64,000 nt of DNA, from the NCBI GenBank assembly GCA_964449775.1, contig CAYVBQ010000019.1:8103-72102 (forward strand), read 5' to 3'. Source of the stretch: Fen-1258 sp964449775. GTDB taxonomy: Bacteria > Bacteroidota > Ignavibacteria > Ignavibacteriales > Melioribacteraceae. The notes under the pieces are model-generated. The model saw only the letters and a program-made list of their open reading frames with translations, was not told the origin of the DNA and did no database searches. The stretch's first letter is position 1; every line of letters starts with the position of its first letter. This document shows positions 51,120 through 60,436 of the stretch, in pieces. Both the position numbers and the translations under genes were made by a program.

Positions 51120-51667
51120 TGCAAACGAAAAAATTTGTTACAGTTTTCGGTAGTTCCATTCCCAAACCGGGTGATGATGAATACGAAACTGCATACCGGC
51201 TTGGGAAAAAGTTAGCCGCTAATAATCTGAATGTTTGCAGCGGTGGCTTTCAAGGAATTATGGATGCAGTTTCCAAAGGTGCAGTTGAAAATGGAGCCGA
51301 ATCAATTGGTGTCACACTCGACATTTATAATTTCGCAGCAAGTAAACATCTCACCAGTCAAATTGAAACTCATTCGCTCTTCGAACGGTTAACAAAATTA
51401 GTAGATATTGGGGATGCGTTTATTGTTTTGCAAGGCGGAACAGGAACTTTACTAGAACTTTCACTTGTGTGGGAATACCTGAATAAAGGAATGATTCCGC
51501 AAAAACCGATCGCGTGTCATAGCTCTTTATGGAATGAGATTACTACTATTATGGAAAAACAGATTGTCAAAGAGAAACGTAAAACCGGCTTGGTAAAATG
51601 TTTTCAGAATATTGATGAATGTGCCGAATTTATAATTGCCAATCTTAAACGTGGCGCAGATTTTTAA
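51119..51667 (+). CDS. LOG-family (TIGR00730-like) nucleotide phosphoribohydrolase
   Basis: A 182-residue Rossmann-fold protein with GGFQGIMDAVSKGAVENGA and LQGGTGTLLELSLVWEYLNKG, the GGxGT-x2-E region of LOG proteins, although the usual PGG is QGG here. Family members release free bases from 5'-monophosphates. It is translationally coupled to the nuclease gene (TGATG overlap), consistent with nucleotide salvage. The 3' end overlaps the convergent GT9 gene by 23 bp. Confidence 0.85.
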   Translation: MQTKKFVTVFGSSIPKPGDDEYETAYRLGKKLAANNLNVCSGGFQGIMDAVSKGAVENGAESIGVTLDIYNFAASKHLTSQIETHSLFERLTKLVDIGDAFIVLQGGTGTLLELSLVWEYLNKGMIPQKPIACHSSLWNEITTIMEKQIVKEKRKTGLVKCFQNIDECAEFIIANLKRGADF

Positions 51668-52718
51668 TCTGCGCTGCCGCTTTCTCAAAAACCATATCCA
51701 CCGATAATTCTTTAATACACTTGAACTTCACATCATCGCGAGAACAAATTAGTGGTTTGGGCGAATAGTAAAAACATGGTGAGCAATCAAGATTAAGTGA
51801 AGCAATTTGATGATCTGTTTGCCAGGGACGAATATAATTAGTGTTCGTGGGTCCAATAATTGCAATAACATTTAATTTCAGTGCGGAAGCAACGTGCATC
51901 AAACTGGAATCATTTGTTATAAACAGATTGCACCGGTTTATAACTGCCGCTGTGTTGGTTAGCTTGAATGCATTAACCGCATGTGCATTGGGAGAGCCGA
52001 TCTCTGCAATAATCATTTCTTTTAGTACTTCTTCTTCCCCTCCGCCAAAAATTAGAATCTTTGCATTGAATTTATCAATCAATCTTTTCCCGAGCTCTGC
52101 AAATTTAGTTAGTTCCCATCTGCGCTTATCGTGATTCTTTAATGAAGAACATCCCGGATGAAATCCAATTAAAAGATCATTTTTCTGAATTGACTTCTCT
52201 TTTAAGAATCCGTGCGCAAATTCTTCATCGTCATTTTGAAGATTAAGAAGTAATGGAGGAATATTGTTAATCTTTTTACCGATCAATTTTTCAACCAGGC
52301 GAATATTTTCTTCCACGTTGTGAAGATTATCATCCTCTTCAATTTGAGATGTATTTAAGAAACCAAAATTTGCAAAATCTTTCCGGAGATATTTTACAGC
52401 AACGCGATTTTCTGCACCAATAAGTCTTCCAATAATATTGTACACTCTTCTGTTTGAAGGATAAACATTAACGGTCGCTTGGTATTTATTTCTAAGATTC
52501 AAAACATATCGAAGTGAATCAAGTTTCGTACTCTTGAGAAAATCGAAATGAAGTACTTTGGATAATTGCGGAAGTTTTTCATAAATATCCTTTACACCAT
52601 TGTACATTACAAGCGCATCAATATTAGCAGAAGGAAATTCTTCCTTGAGTCTTTGAAGCGCCGGAGTGAACATTAACGCATCACCTATACCTGATAACGC
52701 GATGATAAGGATATTCAT
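51645..52718 (-). CDS. Glycosyltransferase family 9 (heptosyltransferase-like)
   Basis: A 357-residue GT-B enzyme of family 9. The N-terminus ILIIALSGIGDALMFTPALQRL and the C-terminal NDSSLMHVASALKLNVIAIIGPTNTNY motif are diagnostic. It uses ADP-heptose-type donors to build lipopolysaccharide core in related bacteria; acceptor and donor here are unproven. It begins the minus-strand envelope gene group. Confidence 0.9.
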   Translation of the reverse strand: MNILIIALSGIGDALMFTPALQRLKEEFPSANIDALVMYNGVKDIYEKLPQLSKVLHFDFLKSTKLDSLRYVLNLRNKYQATVNVYPSNRRVYNIIGRLIGAENRVAVKYLRKDFANFGFLNTSQIEEDDNLHNVEENIRLVEKLIGKKINNIPPLLLNLQNDDEEFAHGFLKEKSIQKNDLLIGFHPGCSSLKNHDKRRWELTKFAELGKRLIDKFNAKILIFGGGEEEVLKEMIIAEIGSPNAHAVNAFKLTNTAAVINRCNLFITNDSSLMHVASALKLNVIAIIGPTNTNYIRPWQTDHQIASLNLDCSPCFYYSPKPLICSRDDVKFKCIKELSVDMVFEKAAAQIKNLRHV

Positions 52719-52743
52719 TATTTAGGTCATTTTATAAAAAGAG

Positions 52744-52890
52744 GTTGTCTCAAAAGATCGTTTGTCATCACGAGCACTTTCACTTCGTTCAGTATAAACT
52801 CCGCGAAGTGATCTCATTTTTTTGATAAAAGACAAAAGATTGCTTCGTCGTAAACTCCTCGCAATGACTGTCTATATGACTTTTGAGACA
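52744..52890. repeat. Interrupted palindromic repeat element
   Basis: TGTCTCAAAAG (52746-52756) is inverted exactly at 52880-52890, and GTCATCACGAG pairs with CTCGCAATGAC inside. A 19-bp word, CAGTATAAACTCCGCGAAG (around 52790), is shared exactly, in inverse orientation, with the element at 63059-63206. It occupies most of the gap between the GT9 and DUF2723 genes. Non-coding. Confidence 0.7.
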
Positions 52891-52905
52891 CCCACTTTTA
52901 GTTAA

Positions 52906-55809
52906 TTATTTTTTCTCAAGTTGTTTCGGAAAAACTTCAGGAGATGCTAATCCGGCTTTTCTTCTAAACTCATTCAACAGCTGCGCCACATTCTGATCAC
53001 TTGGTACCAAACTTTGTAATTGAACCAGAACAGATACTGCTTCTTTGTACATTTTCAAATTTTCATAGTGAGTTAATAGTAAGTCGTATGGATTATACCA
53101 GCTTGTAAAATCGCGGGGATTAATTTCTAATTGTTTTCTAGCCTGATCAATAACTTCTTTGGCAAAAACTTCATACTGTTTGATAGCACCTGCGCTAAAG
53201 TATAACTTAGAAATATCGTGTTTAATTCTATAATCCATAGCAACAACTGATCGAGGGATCTTCTTCTCCATTGCATCTAGCGCAAGGACAGCTTTAGCAT
53301 CGCTCTTTTCTTTATAAAGATAATAAATTGCAAGACGGATAAACGCGTTACGGTAATTTTGAGTCAACCGTTCATGATTCTCATCAAAGAAAATTGTTTT
53401 ATCATTCAGACCTCGGAACTTGAATCCGGGTTGATAAGTTGTGCTAAATCCTGTTGGTTCATCTAAAAGTTGTTTTCTGAGTGTCGGTTCGTCAATATAC
53501 TCAATTCGTTTATCATCATTCTTTTTAGGAACAAGGCGCATTGCCATTCCCTCCATCCGCAAATAATCATCAAGGTTCAATCGGCTGTCTTCGGAACATG
53601 TTACAGCAAAATAGATGGGTCGTTTCCATTTTGCCTGCATAATAATATCTAATGCAATCAAGTCTTGACCGCGTATAAATTTAACGTCTCCGGACTGTCC
53701 GGTGTTCTGCATTGTCCATTTAATTTTTCCATCTTTAACTGTAGCGCTGTCGGTAATATTCCATTCTTTCATAACGTCGGAAGGAACATCCATGGAAAGT
53801 TCGGTTGGGTCCCAACGCTGAAGACCAAGCTGATCAATCTCTTCATTAGTTAAACTCATCTCTACTTTTTGAGAACCAAACGGAGAAGTATCTTTCAATT
53901 GTTTTACATACCAGGGTGTATTTACCAACGATAGACAGGCAACTCGAACATCGCGACGGACACCTTCAACATTTTGCAAAAACCAAAGCGGGAAAGTATC
54001 ATTATCACCATTCGTAAATAAAACGGCGTTTGGTTCTACGCTTTGGAGAAGATTATATGCATAATCCCAAGGCACGTAATTTCTGGATCTGTTATGCTCA
54101 AACCAATTTGCGTGTGCCATATTTAACGGTACACCAATTACACCAAGAAAAAGAACTCCTATCATTGTCGGTTTCAAAAATGTTTTCTCTTTGAATTTTT
54201 CTTGAAGCAGTTCAATTATCCCGCGCATACCGAGAGCTATCCATAACGAATAAACGAAAAACGCTCCAACATAGAAATAATCTCTTTCTCGCGGTTGTGG
54301 TTCTTGTTGATTTTGATAAAACGCGGTTAGATAACCGAGAAAGATAAACATCGCTATGAAAACCGATGCCATCTTCCAATCTTTTCTGAAGTGATAGTAT
54401 AAGCCAAATAATCCGATAAAGAATGGGATGCCCCACATATCTGTCCAATCTATTCCGCTGTCTTGATAAGATGATGTTCTGCCGACATAATTCCAGAATA
54501 AGTAACGGTTGAACATATGGTTCATTTGATAACTCCACAAGAAGTCAAGATCGCTCGAATAATCAGTATAAATTTTTAACTGATGCGGTTCGTTAGCAAA
54601 TCTCCTCGCGAAAGTTGGAAAGTCGCCGTATTGTTCCCTGTTGATATATGAGTTCAGCTCGCTCATTGTTTTAGGACTGTTCATGTTGATAGGTGGTTCT
54701 TGATTTGCACGGATGATAATCATAGCGACTGTTGTAGAACCGAGAATTGCAAATAGGGCACACTTCAAAATCAAGTTAGCAGTTGCTTTGTTATTCTTTG
54801 CCGTCCAATAAACTCCGAAACCAAGTACGCCTAGAATTGCGAACACTGTAATGATATTTAAGGTGATGTCATTTTTTGAAATCAGAGTAATCAATTTTGG
54901 AAGATATTTTACTATTCCCGGGTAAACGAAAACAAGTGCTATTCCACCAAAGATAATTGGCATATAGAAAGAATTTCTTTGGAATATTTTTTTGTAGAAA
55001 GCCCCCATGAAAAGTAAACTTACGGTAACTAAAATCATGAGAAATCGTGAATCAATTGCACCGAACTCTTCCGGTGAAGGAGGAGCCGATGCTGTTTGTG
55101 AAATCCACATCAATCCCGCGATTATTAAAACAATTACAGAGTGGATAACAAAATAGATTGCGGTTTTTTTTAGAATAATTTCATCTGTTGCAAATTTTCT
55201 AAAATAAATTGCCATTGCAACCGGAACGATTGCAAGAGCAGACATTAAATGCACGCCGGTAGATAAACCAATGAGATAGAAGATAAAGATCAAATATTTT
55301 TCATTATCAGGTTCATCAGCTTTTTCATTCCACACAACCATCAGCCAAATTACAAATGCAATGAAAAAAGTTGAATTGGCGTAAACCTCGGCTTCTACGC
55401 CGTTAGCCCAAACTGTATCACTAAAAGTAAATGAGAGCGCACCGATTGCCGCGGAAATATAAATCGTAACATTATCGAACAAACTTGTTGTTTCTTTCTT
55501 CCGATAATTTTGAATTACCTTAACGGCAATTAAGTATAGAAATAAAACCGAGAAAGCACTTGAAAAAACCGAGATCATGTTCATCCTAAAACCGATACTG
55601 TCGGCAAACGGAATCATTGTAAAAATTCTTCCAAGTATTAGAAAGAATGGTGTTCCGGGCGGATGTGGAACTTGCATTAAGTAAGCAGATGCGGTAAACT
55701 CCCCGGTATCCCAAAATGACAGCCCGGGCTGAACCGTTGATAGATATGTCAGCGCAGTAATTAAAAATACTAATACTGCAAATATTCTGTGTAAAACTTT
55801 GTCGCTCAT
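52906..55809 (-). CDS. DUF2723-family polytopic membrane protein (putative glycosyltransferase)
   Basis: A 967-residue protein of the DUF2723 family, common in Bacteroidota relatives. The N-terminal half has about twelve membrane helices with the conserved PGLSFWDTGEFTASAYLM and VPHPPGTPFFLILGRIF segments, which resemble the DE-type loop of GT-C enzymes. The C-terminal half is soluble with TPR-like helices (KMYKEAVSVLVQLQSLVP). Some members act as protein O-mannosyltransferases; the substrate here is unknown. It is followed upstream by a small cytosolic gene. Confidence 0.85.
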   Translation of the reverse strand: MSDKVLHRIFAVLVFLITALTYLSTVQPGLSFWDTGEFTASAYLMQVPHPPGTPFFLILGRIFTMIPFADSIGFRMNMISVFSSAFSVLFLYLIAVKVIQNYRKKETTSLFDNVTIYISAAIGALSFTFSDTVWANGVEAEVYANSTFFIAFVIWLMVVWNEKADEPDNEKYLIFIFYLIGLSTGVHLMSALAIVPVAMAIYFRKFATDEIILKKTAIYFVIHSVIVLIIAGLMWISQTASAPPSPEEFGAIDSRFLMILVTVSLLFMGAFYKKIFQRNSFYMPIIFGGIALVFVYPGIVKYLPKLITLISKNDITLNIITVFAILGVLGFGVYWTAKNNKATANLILKCALFAILGSTTVAMIIIRANQEPPINMNSPKTMSELNSYINREQYGDFPTFARRFANEPHQLKIYTDYSSDLDFLWSYQMNHMFNRYLFWNYVGRTSSYQDSGIDWTDMWGIPFFIGLFGLYYHFRKDWKMASVFIAMFIFLGYLTAFYQNQQEPQPRERDYFYVGAFFVYSLWIALGMRGIIELLQEKFKEKTFLKPTMIGVLFLGVIGVPLNMAHANWFEHNRSRNYVPWDYAYNLLQSVEPNAVLFTNGDNDTFPLWFLQNVEGVRRDVRVACLSLVNTPWYVKQLKDTSPFGSQKVEMSLTNEEIDQLGLQRWDPTELSMDVPSDVMKEWNITDSATVKDGKIKWTMQNTGQSGDVKFIRGQDLIALDIIMQAKWKRPIYFAVTCSEDSRLNLDDYLRMEGMAMRLVPKKNDDKRIEYIDEPTLRKQLLDEPTGFSTTYQPGFKFRGLNDKTIFFDENHERLTQNYRNAFIRLAIYYLYKEKSDAKAVLALDAMEKKIPRSVVAMDYRIKHDISKLYFSAGAIKQYEVFAKEVIDQARKQLEINPRDFTSWYNPYDLLLTHYENLKMYKEAVSVLVQLQSLVPSDQNVAQLLNEFRRKAGLASPEVFPKQLEKK

Positions 55810-55831
55810 TATTTCACCAAAAAAATTTCAG

Positions 55832-56080
55832 TTATGAAGAATGATCTTCGGAATTAGTTTGTGGGGGTTGATTGAAGAACTGATCGTAATTTTTTCTTCC
55901 TCTGTTAATGTGGTATTTCTCGTGTAGATTTTTAAGTCGTTGCATAGAAAGTTTGTCTAAGTCTTCGTCGTCTTTGTGACGTTTAACAAGCATTTTGTAA
56001 TCGTCGAGTTCCCGTCCGTCAAATTTGCGCTCGTACCGTTTCAAAATTGCAAAATAATCTTTCTGTTCGCGTGAACTCAT
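55832..56080 (-). CDS. Conserved-looking small charged protein, unknown
   Basis: An 82-residue, highly charged, helical protein (YFAILKRYERKFDGRELDDYKML, LSMQRLKNLHEKYH). No signal or membrane segment. It is encoded 22 bp upstream of the DUF2723 gene on the same strand and probably co-transcribed. I do not recognise the family. Confidence 0.55.
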   Translation of the reverse strand: MSSREQKDYFAILKRYERKFDGRELDDYKMLVKRHKDDEDLDKLSMQRLKNLHEKYHINRGRKNYDQFFNQPPQTNSEDHSS

Positions 56081-56188
56081 TGAAAAATCTTGCGCTGTTT
56101 ACATTTTTGGTGGCTGAAATTAATCAAAAAATCATTCAATAAAAAACTATATTTCGGCAACTCAGATTACAATTTTGAAAAATATTCT

Positions 56189-56827
56189 ATGCAAGTTTAC
56201 AAACAATACAAACCGATTGTTTCCATAATAATGCCGACTTATAATCGTTCAGGATACTTAGAAAGATCAATCGGGTCTGTACTTAATCAATCTTTCAAGG
56301 AGTGGGAACTAATCATAGTTGATGACGGCAGCAGCGACAATACTTTTGATATTGTTAATGAATACATCTCACGTTTTGAAAATATTCGTTATATGAAACA
56401 TTTGAACAAACGTCCTGCACTTTCAACAAATACCGGAATGCTTGCATCTTGTGGGGAATTGTTTGCGTTTCTAGGAAGTGACGATGAATGGAAACCGGAG
56501 TTCCTAAAGCAACGCGTTGATTTTATGAACAACCATCCGGAGATTGATTTCATTTATGGCGGTGTGGAAATTATTGGTCATCCTTATGTGAAAGATAAAA
56601 ATGATTTTACTCGCGAAATTCATCTTGATGAGTGCGTTATCGGCGGAACATTTTTTGGAAAACGAAAAGTGTTCTTTGAACTTGGCGGATTCCAAGATTT
56701 AAGTTACAGCGATGATTCGGATTTTTTTGAACGCGCCGAAAAGAAATTTAAGGTTGCAAAAGTTGATTTCCCAACTTACATCTACTACCGCGACACCCCG
56801 GATAGTATCTGTTCAACAATTGAATGA
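56189..56827 (+). CDS. Family 2 glycosyltransferase
   Basis: About 212 residues of GT-A fold: PIVSIIMPTYNRSGYLERSI, the nucleotide-binding WELIIVDDGSSDNT, and the metal-binding DxD-type GSDDEWKPEF. The ATG at 56189 lies just before the conserved first strand. An in-frame TTG at 56090 would add 33 unconserved residues and overlap the divergent promoter region, so it is not chosen. The enzyme is rather short for the family and lacks a membrane helix. Confidence 0.88.
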   Translation: MQVYKQYKPIVSIIMPTYNRSGYLERSIGSVLNQSFKEWELIIVDDGSSDNTFDIVNEYISRFENIRYMKHLNKRPALSTNTGMLASCGELFAFLGSDDEWKPEFLKQRVDFMNNHPEIDFIYGGVEIIGHPYVKDKNDFTREIHLDECVIGGTFFGKRKVFFELGGFQDLSYSDDSDFFERAEKKFKVAKVDFPTYIYYRDTPDSICSTIE

Positions 56828-56969
56828 TAAAAGCCCATCCCTACCCTTCCCAAAGGGAAGGGCTTTTATAAAACTCGGAAGAGGTATTTAATTTTCGACC
56901 TTCGTTATATAATTACAACCTCGAAGCGAGTATAGAGGAATTTTTTCGATTAAAGGAAGAGTATATTAA

Positions 56970-58757
56970 ATGAATATATTGATGACACTTTCTCAACTTG
57001 AAGTTACCGGCGCGGAAGTATATGCTTTATCGCTTGCAGATAAATTTATCGAGCGAGGGCATAGAGTGTTTATCATTTCGGATACACTTACAAAAAAAAC
57101 AAAAGCCGGGTACACACCATTACCGCTCGCCAAGAGAACTATCCTTTATAGAATAAAAAATTCAATTTTCCTTTACCGGTTTATAAGGAAAAATAATATC
57201 CACATTGTAAATGCGCACTCACGGGCGAGCGTATGGGTATCAAATGTTGCGTGTAAGTTTGCCAAAGTTCCATTGGTCGTTTTTATTCATGGTAGACAGT
57301 CCACATTCTTATCCCGCAGATTATTCCATGGCTTCGGTAATTATACAATAGCGATTTGCGAGAAACTCTCACAACAACTTCTTGATGTCTTCAAGGTATC
57401 TTCTGACAATGTCGAAGTAATAAGAAACGGATTTGATCTATCGGGAATTGAAAATTTTAAAGCCGCTGAACAAAAAACTGTGGCATTTGTTACACGGCTT
57501 TCGGGACCTAAAAAAGACCTTGCTTATAAACTTCTTGAATATATTGTTTCATCAAAAATACTTGATGGTATGAAGGGTATAAAATTCAAAGTTATTGGCG
57601 GACCATCCGTTCCGCCGGAGTTTGAAAAATTTAAGAATGATTTTGAATTCAACGGATACATTGAAAATTTGCCTCAGGAGATACAAAAAGCTGCGGTAGT
57701 AATTGGCTCCGGAAGGATTGCCATTGAAACGGTTCTATACAAAAGACCGCTGATTGCAATGGGAGAAGCCTGTACTATCGGTTTGGTAACAAAGGATAAT
57801 CTCATGTTCGCACTCGAAACAAATTTCGGTGATATGAACGTCACTGAAAAAAAATTCGATTTTGAAAAAATTATTACTGATCTTAAATCCGCATTACAAT
57901 TAACCGAATGTGATAGTTTTGTTCACGAGAAAGTAAAGAACGATTGTAATATCGAAAATATAGTTGACCGTCTTGAATTCATATTTAAGAGTGTTAGAGT
58001 TCGATTCTATCAGAATGAAATCCCGATCATCTATTACCACCGTATCGCAAAAGATATCAGCGATGCAGGCAAACACGGAATATTTGTAACTGAAAAACAG
58101 TTCGAAGATCACCTGAGTTATCTCAAGAGAGAAGGATATAAAACAATCACATTTGAAGAAGCTCTTCAGATTAAAAAAGAGTGCACACCTGGAAAATTTG
58201 TAATTATCACTTTCGATGACGGCTACGAAGACAATTATATTCTTGCATTCCCGCTGTTGAAAAAATATGGATTTACCGCTCTAATCTTTTTGGTCGCTCA
58301 ATATGAATACAATTCTTGGGATGAAAAAAGTAATGAACCTAAACTTAAGATGATGAGCCAAGAGCAGATTCTTGAAATGATGAAATATGGTATTGAGTTT
58401 GGTTCACATACACTTACTCATGCCGATTTATCAAAAGTCTCTTCGGAAGAAGCCAGAAGGGAATTAATAGAATCGAAAAAAATCCTTGAAGCAAAACTTG
58501 GTAAAGAAATTTCCACATTTGCTTTTCCATATGGCAATTGTAATGAAACAGTAAAACAGACTGCCAAGGAAGCCGGATATAAATTTGTTTTTGCAACCGA
58601 TAGAGGCACTCTCGGCTTACACGAAGATTTTTTCCAGATTAGACGAATTGGAATATTCCCCAATACAAGTGTTAGAGGGTTGGCAAGAAAGGTGAGGGGC
58701 AATTACACTTTTACAAGAGAAAAAAAAGATTCTCCATATTTGCGAATTCCTCGATGA
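56970..58757 (+). CDS. Glycosyltransferase-polysaccharide deacetylase fusion
   Basis: A 595-residue two-domain protein. Residues 1-335 form a GT-B/GT4-like transferase (LMTLSQLEVTGAEVYALSLA, VVFIHGRQS, ITDLKSALQ). Residues 350-585 are a NodB-type deacetylase with the catalytic TFDDGYED (414-421), metal-binding SHTLTH (479-484) and FAFPYGN. The GT4 C-terminal E-x7-E region is weak. Fusion suggests one enzyme that adds and then deacetylates a sugar on an envelope glycan. No signal peptide, so the action is cytoplasmic. Confidence 0.85.
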   Translation: MNILMTLSQLEVTGAEVYALSLADKFIERGHRVFIISDTLTKKTKAGYTPLPLAKRTILYRIKNSIFLYRFIRKNNIHIVNAHSRASVWVSNVACKFAKVPLVVFIHGRQSTFLSRRLFHGFGNYTIAICEKLSQQLLDVFKVSSDNVEVIRNGFDLSGIENFKAAEQKTVAFVTRLSGPKKDLAYKLLEYIVSSKILDGMKGIKFKVIGGPSVPPEFEKFKNDFEFNGYIENLPQEIQKAAVVIGSGRIAIETVLYKRPLIAMGEACTIGLVTKDNLMFALETNFGDMNVTEKKFDFEKIITDLKSALQLTECDSFVHEKVKNDCNIENIVDRLEFIFKSVRVRFYQNEIPIIYYHRIAKDISDAGKHGIFVTEKQFEDHLSYLKREGYKTITFEEALQIKKECTPGKFVIITFDDGYEDNYILAFPLLKKYGFTALIFLVAQYEYNSWDEKSNEPKLKMMSQEQILEMMKYGIEFGSHTLTHADLSKVSSEEARRELIESKKILEAKLGKEISTFAFPYGNCNETVKQTAKEAGYKFVFATDRGTLGLHEDFFQIRRIGIFPNTSVRGLARKVRGNYTFTREKKDSPYLRIPR

Positions 58758-58760
58758 CAT

Positions 58761-58910
58761 CTATTCTTTCCCACCCATTCTAAGTGGATTCATGTTACAC
58801 CTTGGGTATGATAACTGCTCATCAAAAATAGATTTCCGAATTGGATCATCGGGACGGACAATTATTTCCATCTCAAAGATTGAATAATCAGAATTAGGCT
58901 GAACGGACAA
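58761..58910 (-). CDS. Possible small protein downstream of membrane gene
   Basis: A TTG-started frame of 49 codons, one base after the upstream stop region, encoding SVQPNSDYSIFEMEIIVRPD and ending RMGGKE. Composition is protein-like (acidic, mixed), but there is no strong ribosome-binding site and no family I recognise. It could be the tail of a degraded gene. Confidence 0.3.
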   Translation of the reverse strand: MSVQPNSDYSIFEMEIIVRPDDPIRKSIFDEQLSYPRCNMNPLRMGGKE

Positions 58911-58911
58911 T

Positions 58912-59424
58912 CTAATTCATTCTTTCACTCTTGAAAAAGAACCAAAGGTAAAGCGAAATAGTAATTCCAACAATTGCTTGAAGAATAATTGGCGTGGAGA
59001 TTAGTTCAGTTGAAATCAAACCAAAACTTATGAAAGCAAATTTCAGAAGATAATAATAGAACTTACTTATTAGAATGCTTATGATCGCCGGAGAAAAAGA
59101 ATTCTTGAAAAACTTAATTAAGTAGAAGAAAAGAAATACATTCAACATCATTTCTGATGAGATTAACGCCGACTTTATAATTGTTGGATGAGCCGATATG
59201 ATAAAAGATAATACGGGTAATGCAATGGCTAGCAAGTAGACGTTTTTCTTCGATGTATGAACTATACTTAATAGCAAAATAATTCTCATCGGTTCCAACA
59301 GATAAATTGGGATGGCTGTAAGATGTGAAAGCGCCGGTATAAAAATGATGACCGCGAGAGCGAAAATGTCATAAATGATTGTTTTGTAATCGTATTTTGA
59401 TAGGGTGATGGAAAAAGATCTCAT
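58912..59424 (-). CDS. Small polytopic membrane protein, unknown
   Basis: A 170-residue protein with about five hydrophobic helices (IIYDIFALAVIIFIPALSHL, TIIKSALISSEMMLNVFLFF and others). The PALSHLTAIPIYLLEPMR loop and overall size resemble ECF-transporter S components, but no substrate signature is visible. It is divergent from the DUF362 gene at 59515. Confidence 0.6.
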   Translation of the reverse strand: MRSFSITLSKYDYKTIIYDIFALAVIIFIPALSHLTAIPIYLLEPMRIILLLSIVHTSKKNVYLLAIALPVLSFIISAHPTIIKSALISSEMMLNVFLFFYLIKFFKNSFSPAIISILISKFYYYLLKFAFISFGLISTELISTPIILQAIVGITISLYLWFFFKSERMN

Positions 59425-59514
59425 TCTTTTTACTCCAATAATTTTCTTGAATCCAAAATAACATATTGATAAGTTTCTACAAAATAAAAGAGAAAATATT
59501 TTAAAGAGGAGACT

Positions 59515-60432
59515 ATGGATCGTCGAAGGTTCTTGAAGACAGGTTTACTTGCCGGTGCGTCTCTAACGATTCCCGGTATCTACGGAAATTATTTTGCAAA
59601 AAGCAGTAGAATTTCACCCAACGCTTTTGATCTTATTGCGATAAAAAACGGTGAGCCTGAAGTGATGTTCGATCATGGTATTGAACAGTTGGGCGGTATG
59701 AAAGCTTTTGTAAAGAAAAATCAGAAAGTTTTGGTTAAACCAAATATCGGATGGGATGTAGTTCCTGAAAGAGCAGCAAATACACATCCAAAACTTGTTA
59801 AACGGATTATTGAACATTGCTATGAAGCCGGTGCGAAAGAAGTTTACGTTTTCGACCATACATGCGACGATTGGAGAAGGAGTTATGCAAATAGCGGAAT
59901 TGAAAAAGCAGTTAAAGATGCCGGCGGTAAAATTGTCTCCGGAGATACTGAAAGTTATTATCAAAGTGTTTCAATAGAGGGTGCTAAAGTTTTAACCAAA
60001 GCAAAAGTACACGAACTTGTGCTTGACAGCGATGTTTTTATCAACGTACCGATTCTTAAAAGTCACAGTTCTACCAAATTGACTGTTGCCATGAAAAATA
60101 TGATGGGAGTTGTTTGGGACCGCGGTTATTGGCACCGCAACGACTTACACCAATGTATCGCTGATTACGCAACTTTCAAGAAGAAACCAACTCTTAATAT
60201 TGTTGATGCATATTACGTGATGAAGCAAAATGGTCCGCGCGGCGTTTCGCTAAATGATGTTGCGTTAATGAAATCCCAGATTATTTCGACAAATATGGTT
60301 GAAGCAGATGCTGCGGCAGCAAAACTGTTTGGTATTAAATCGGATTCGATTTCATATATCAAGATTGCAGATTCTATGGGGATTGGGAAAAAGGATTTAA
60401 GTTCGCTGAATATCAAACGTATAATTTTGTGA
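59515..60432 (+). CDS. DUF362-domain protein with Tat signal
   Basis: A 305-residue protein with a twin-arginine signal (MDRRRFLKTGLLAGAS) and a DUF362 domain (KVLVKPNIGWDVVPERAANTHP, VPILKSHSSTKLTVAMKNMMG). The family is frequently linked to iron-sulfur proteins. It lies four bases before a membrane polyferredoxin gene, so they form an operon and probably a periplasmic electron-transfer pair. Biochemical role unknown. Confidence 0.85.
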   Translation: MDRRRFLKTGLLAGASLTIPGIYGNYFAKSSRISPNAFDLIAIKNGEPEVMFDHGIEQLGGMKAFVKKNQKVLVKPNIGWDVVPERAANTHPKLVKRIIEHCYEAGAKEVYVFDHTCDDWRRSYANSGIEKAVKDAGGKIVSGDTESYYQSVSIEGAKVLTKAKVHELVLDSDVFINVPILKSHSSTKLTVAMKNMMGVVWDRGYWHRNDLHQCIADYATFKKKPTLNIVDAYYVMKQNGPRGVSLNDVALMKSQIISTNMVEADAAAAKLFGIKSDSISYIKIADSMGIGKKDLSSLNIKRIIL

Positions 60433-60436
60433 TTAA

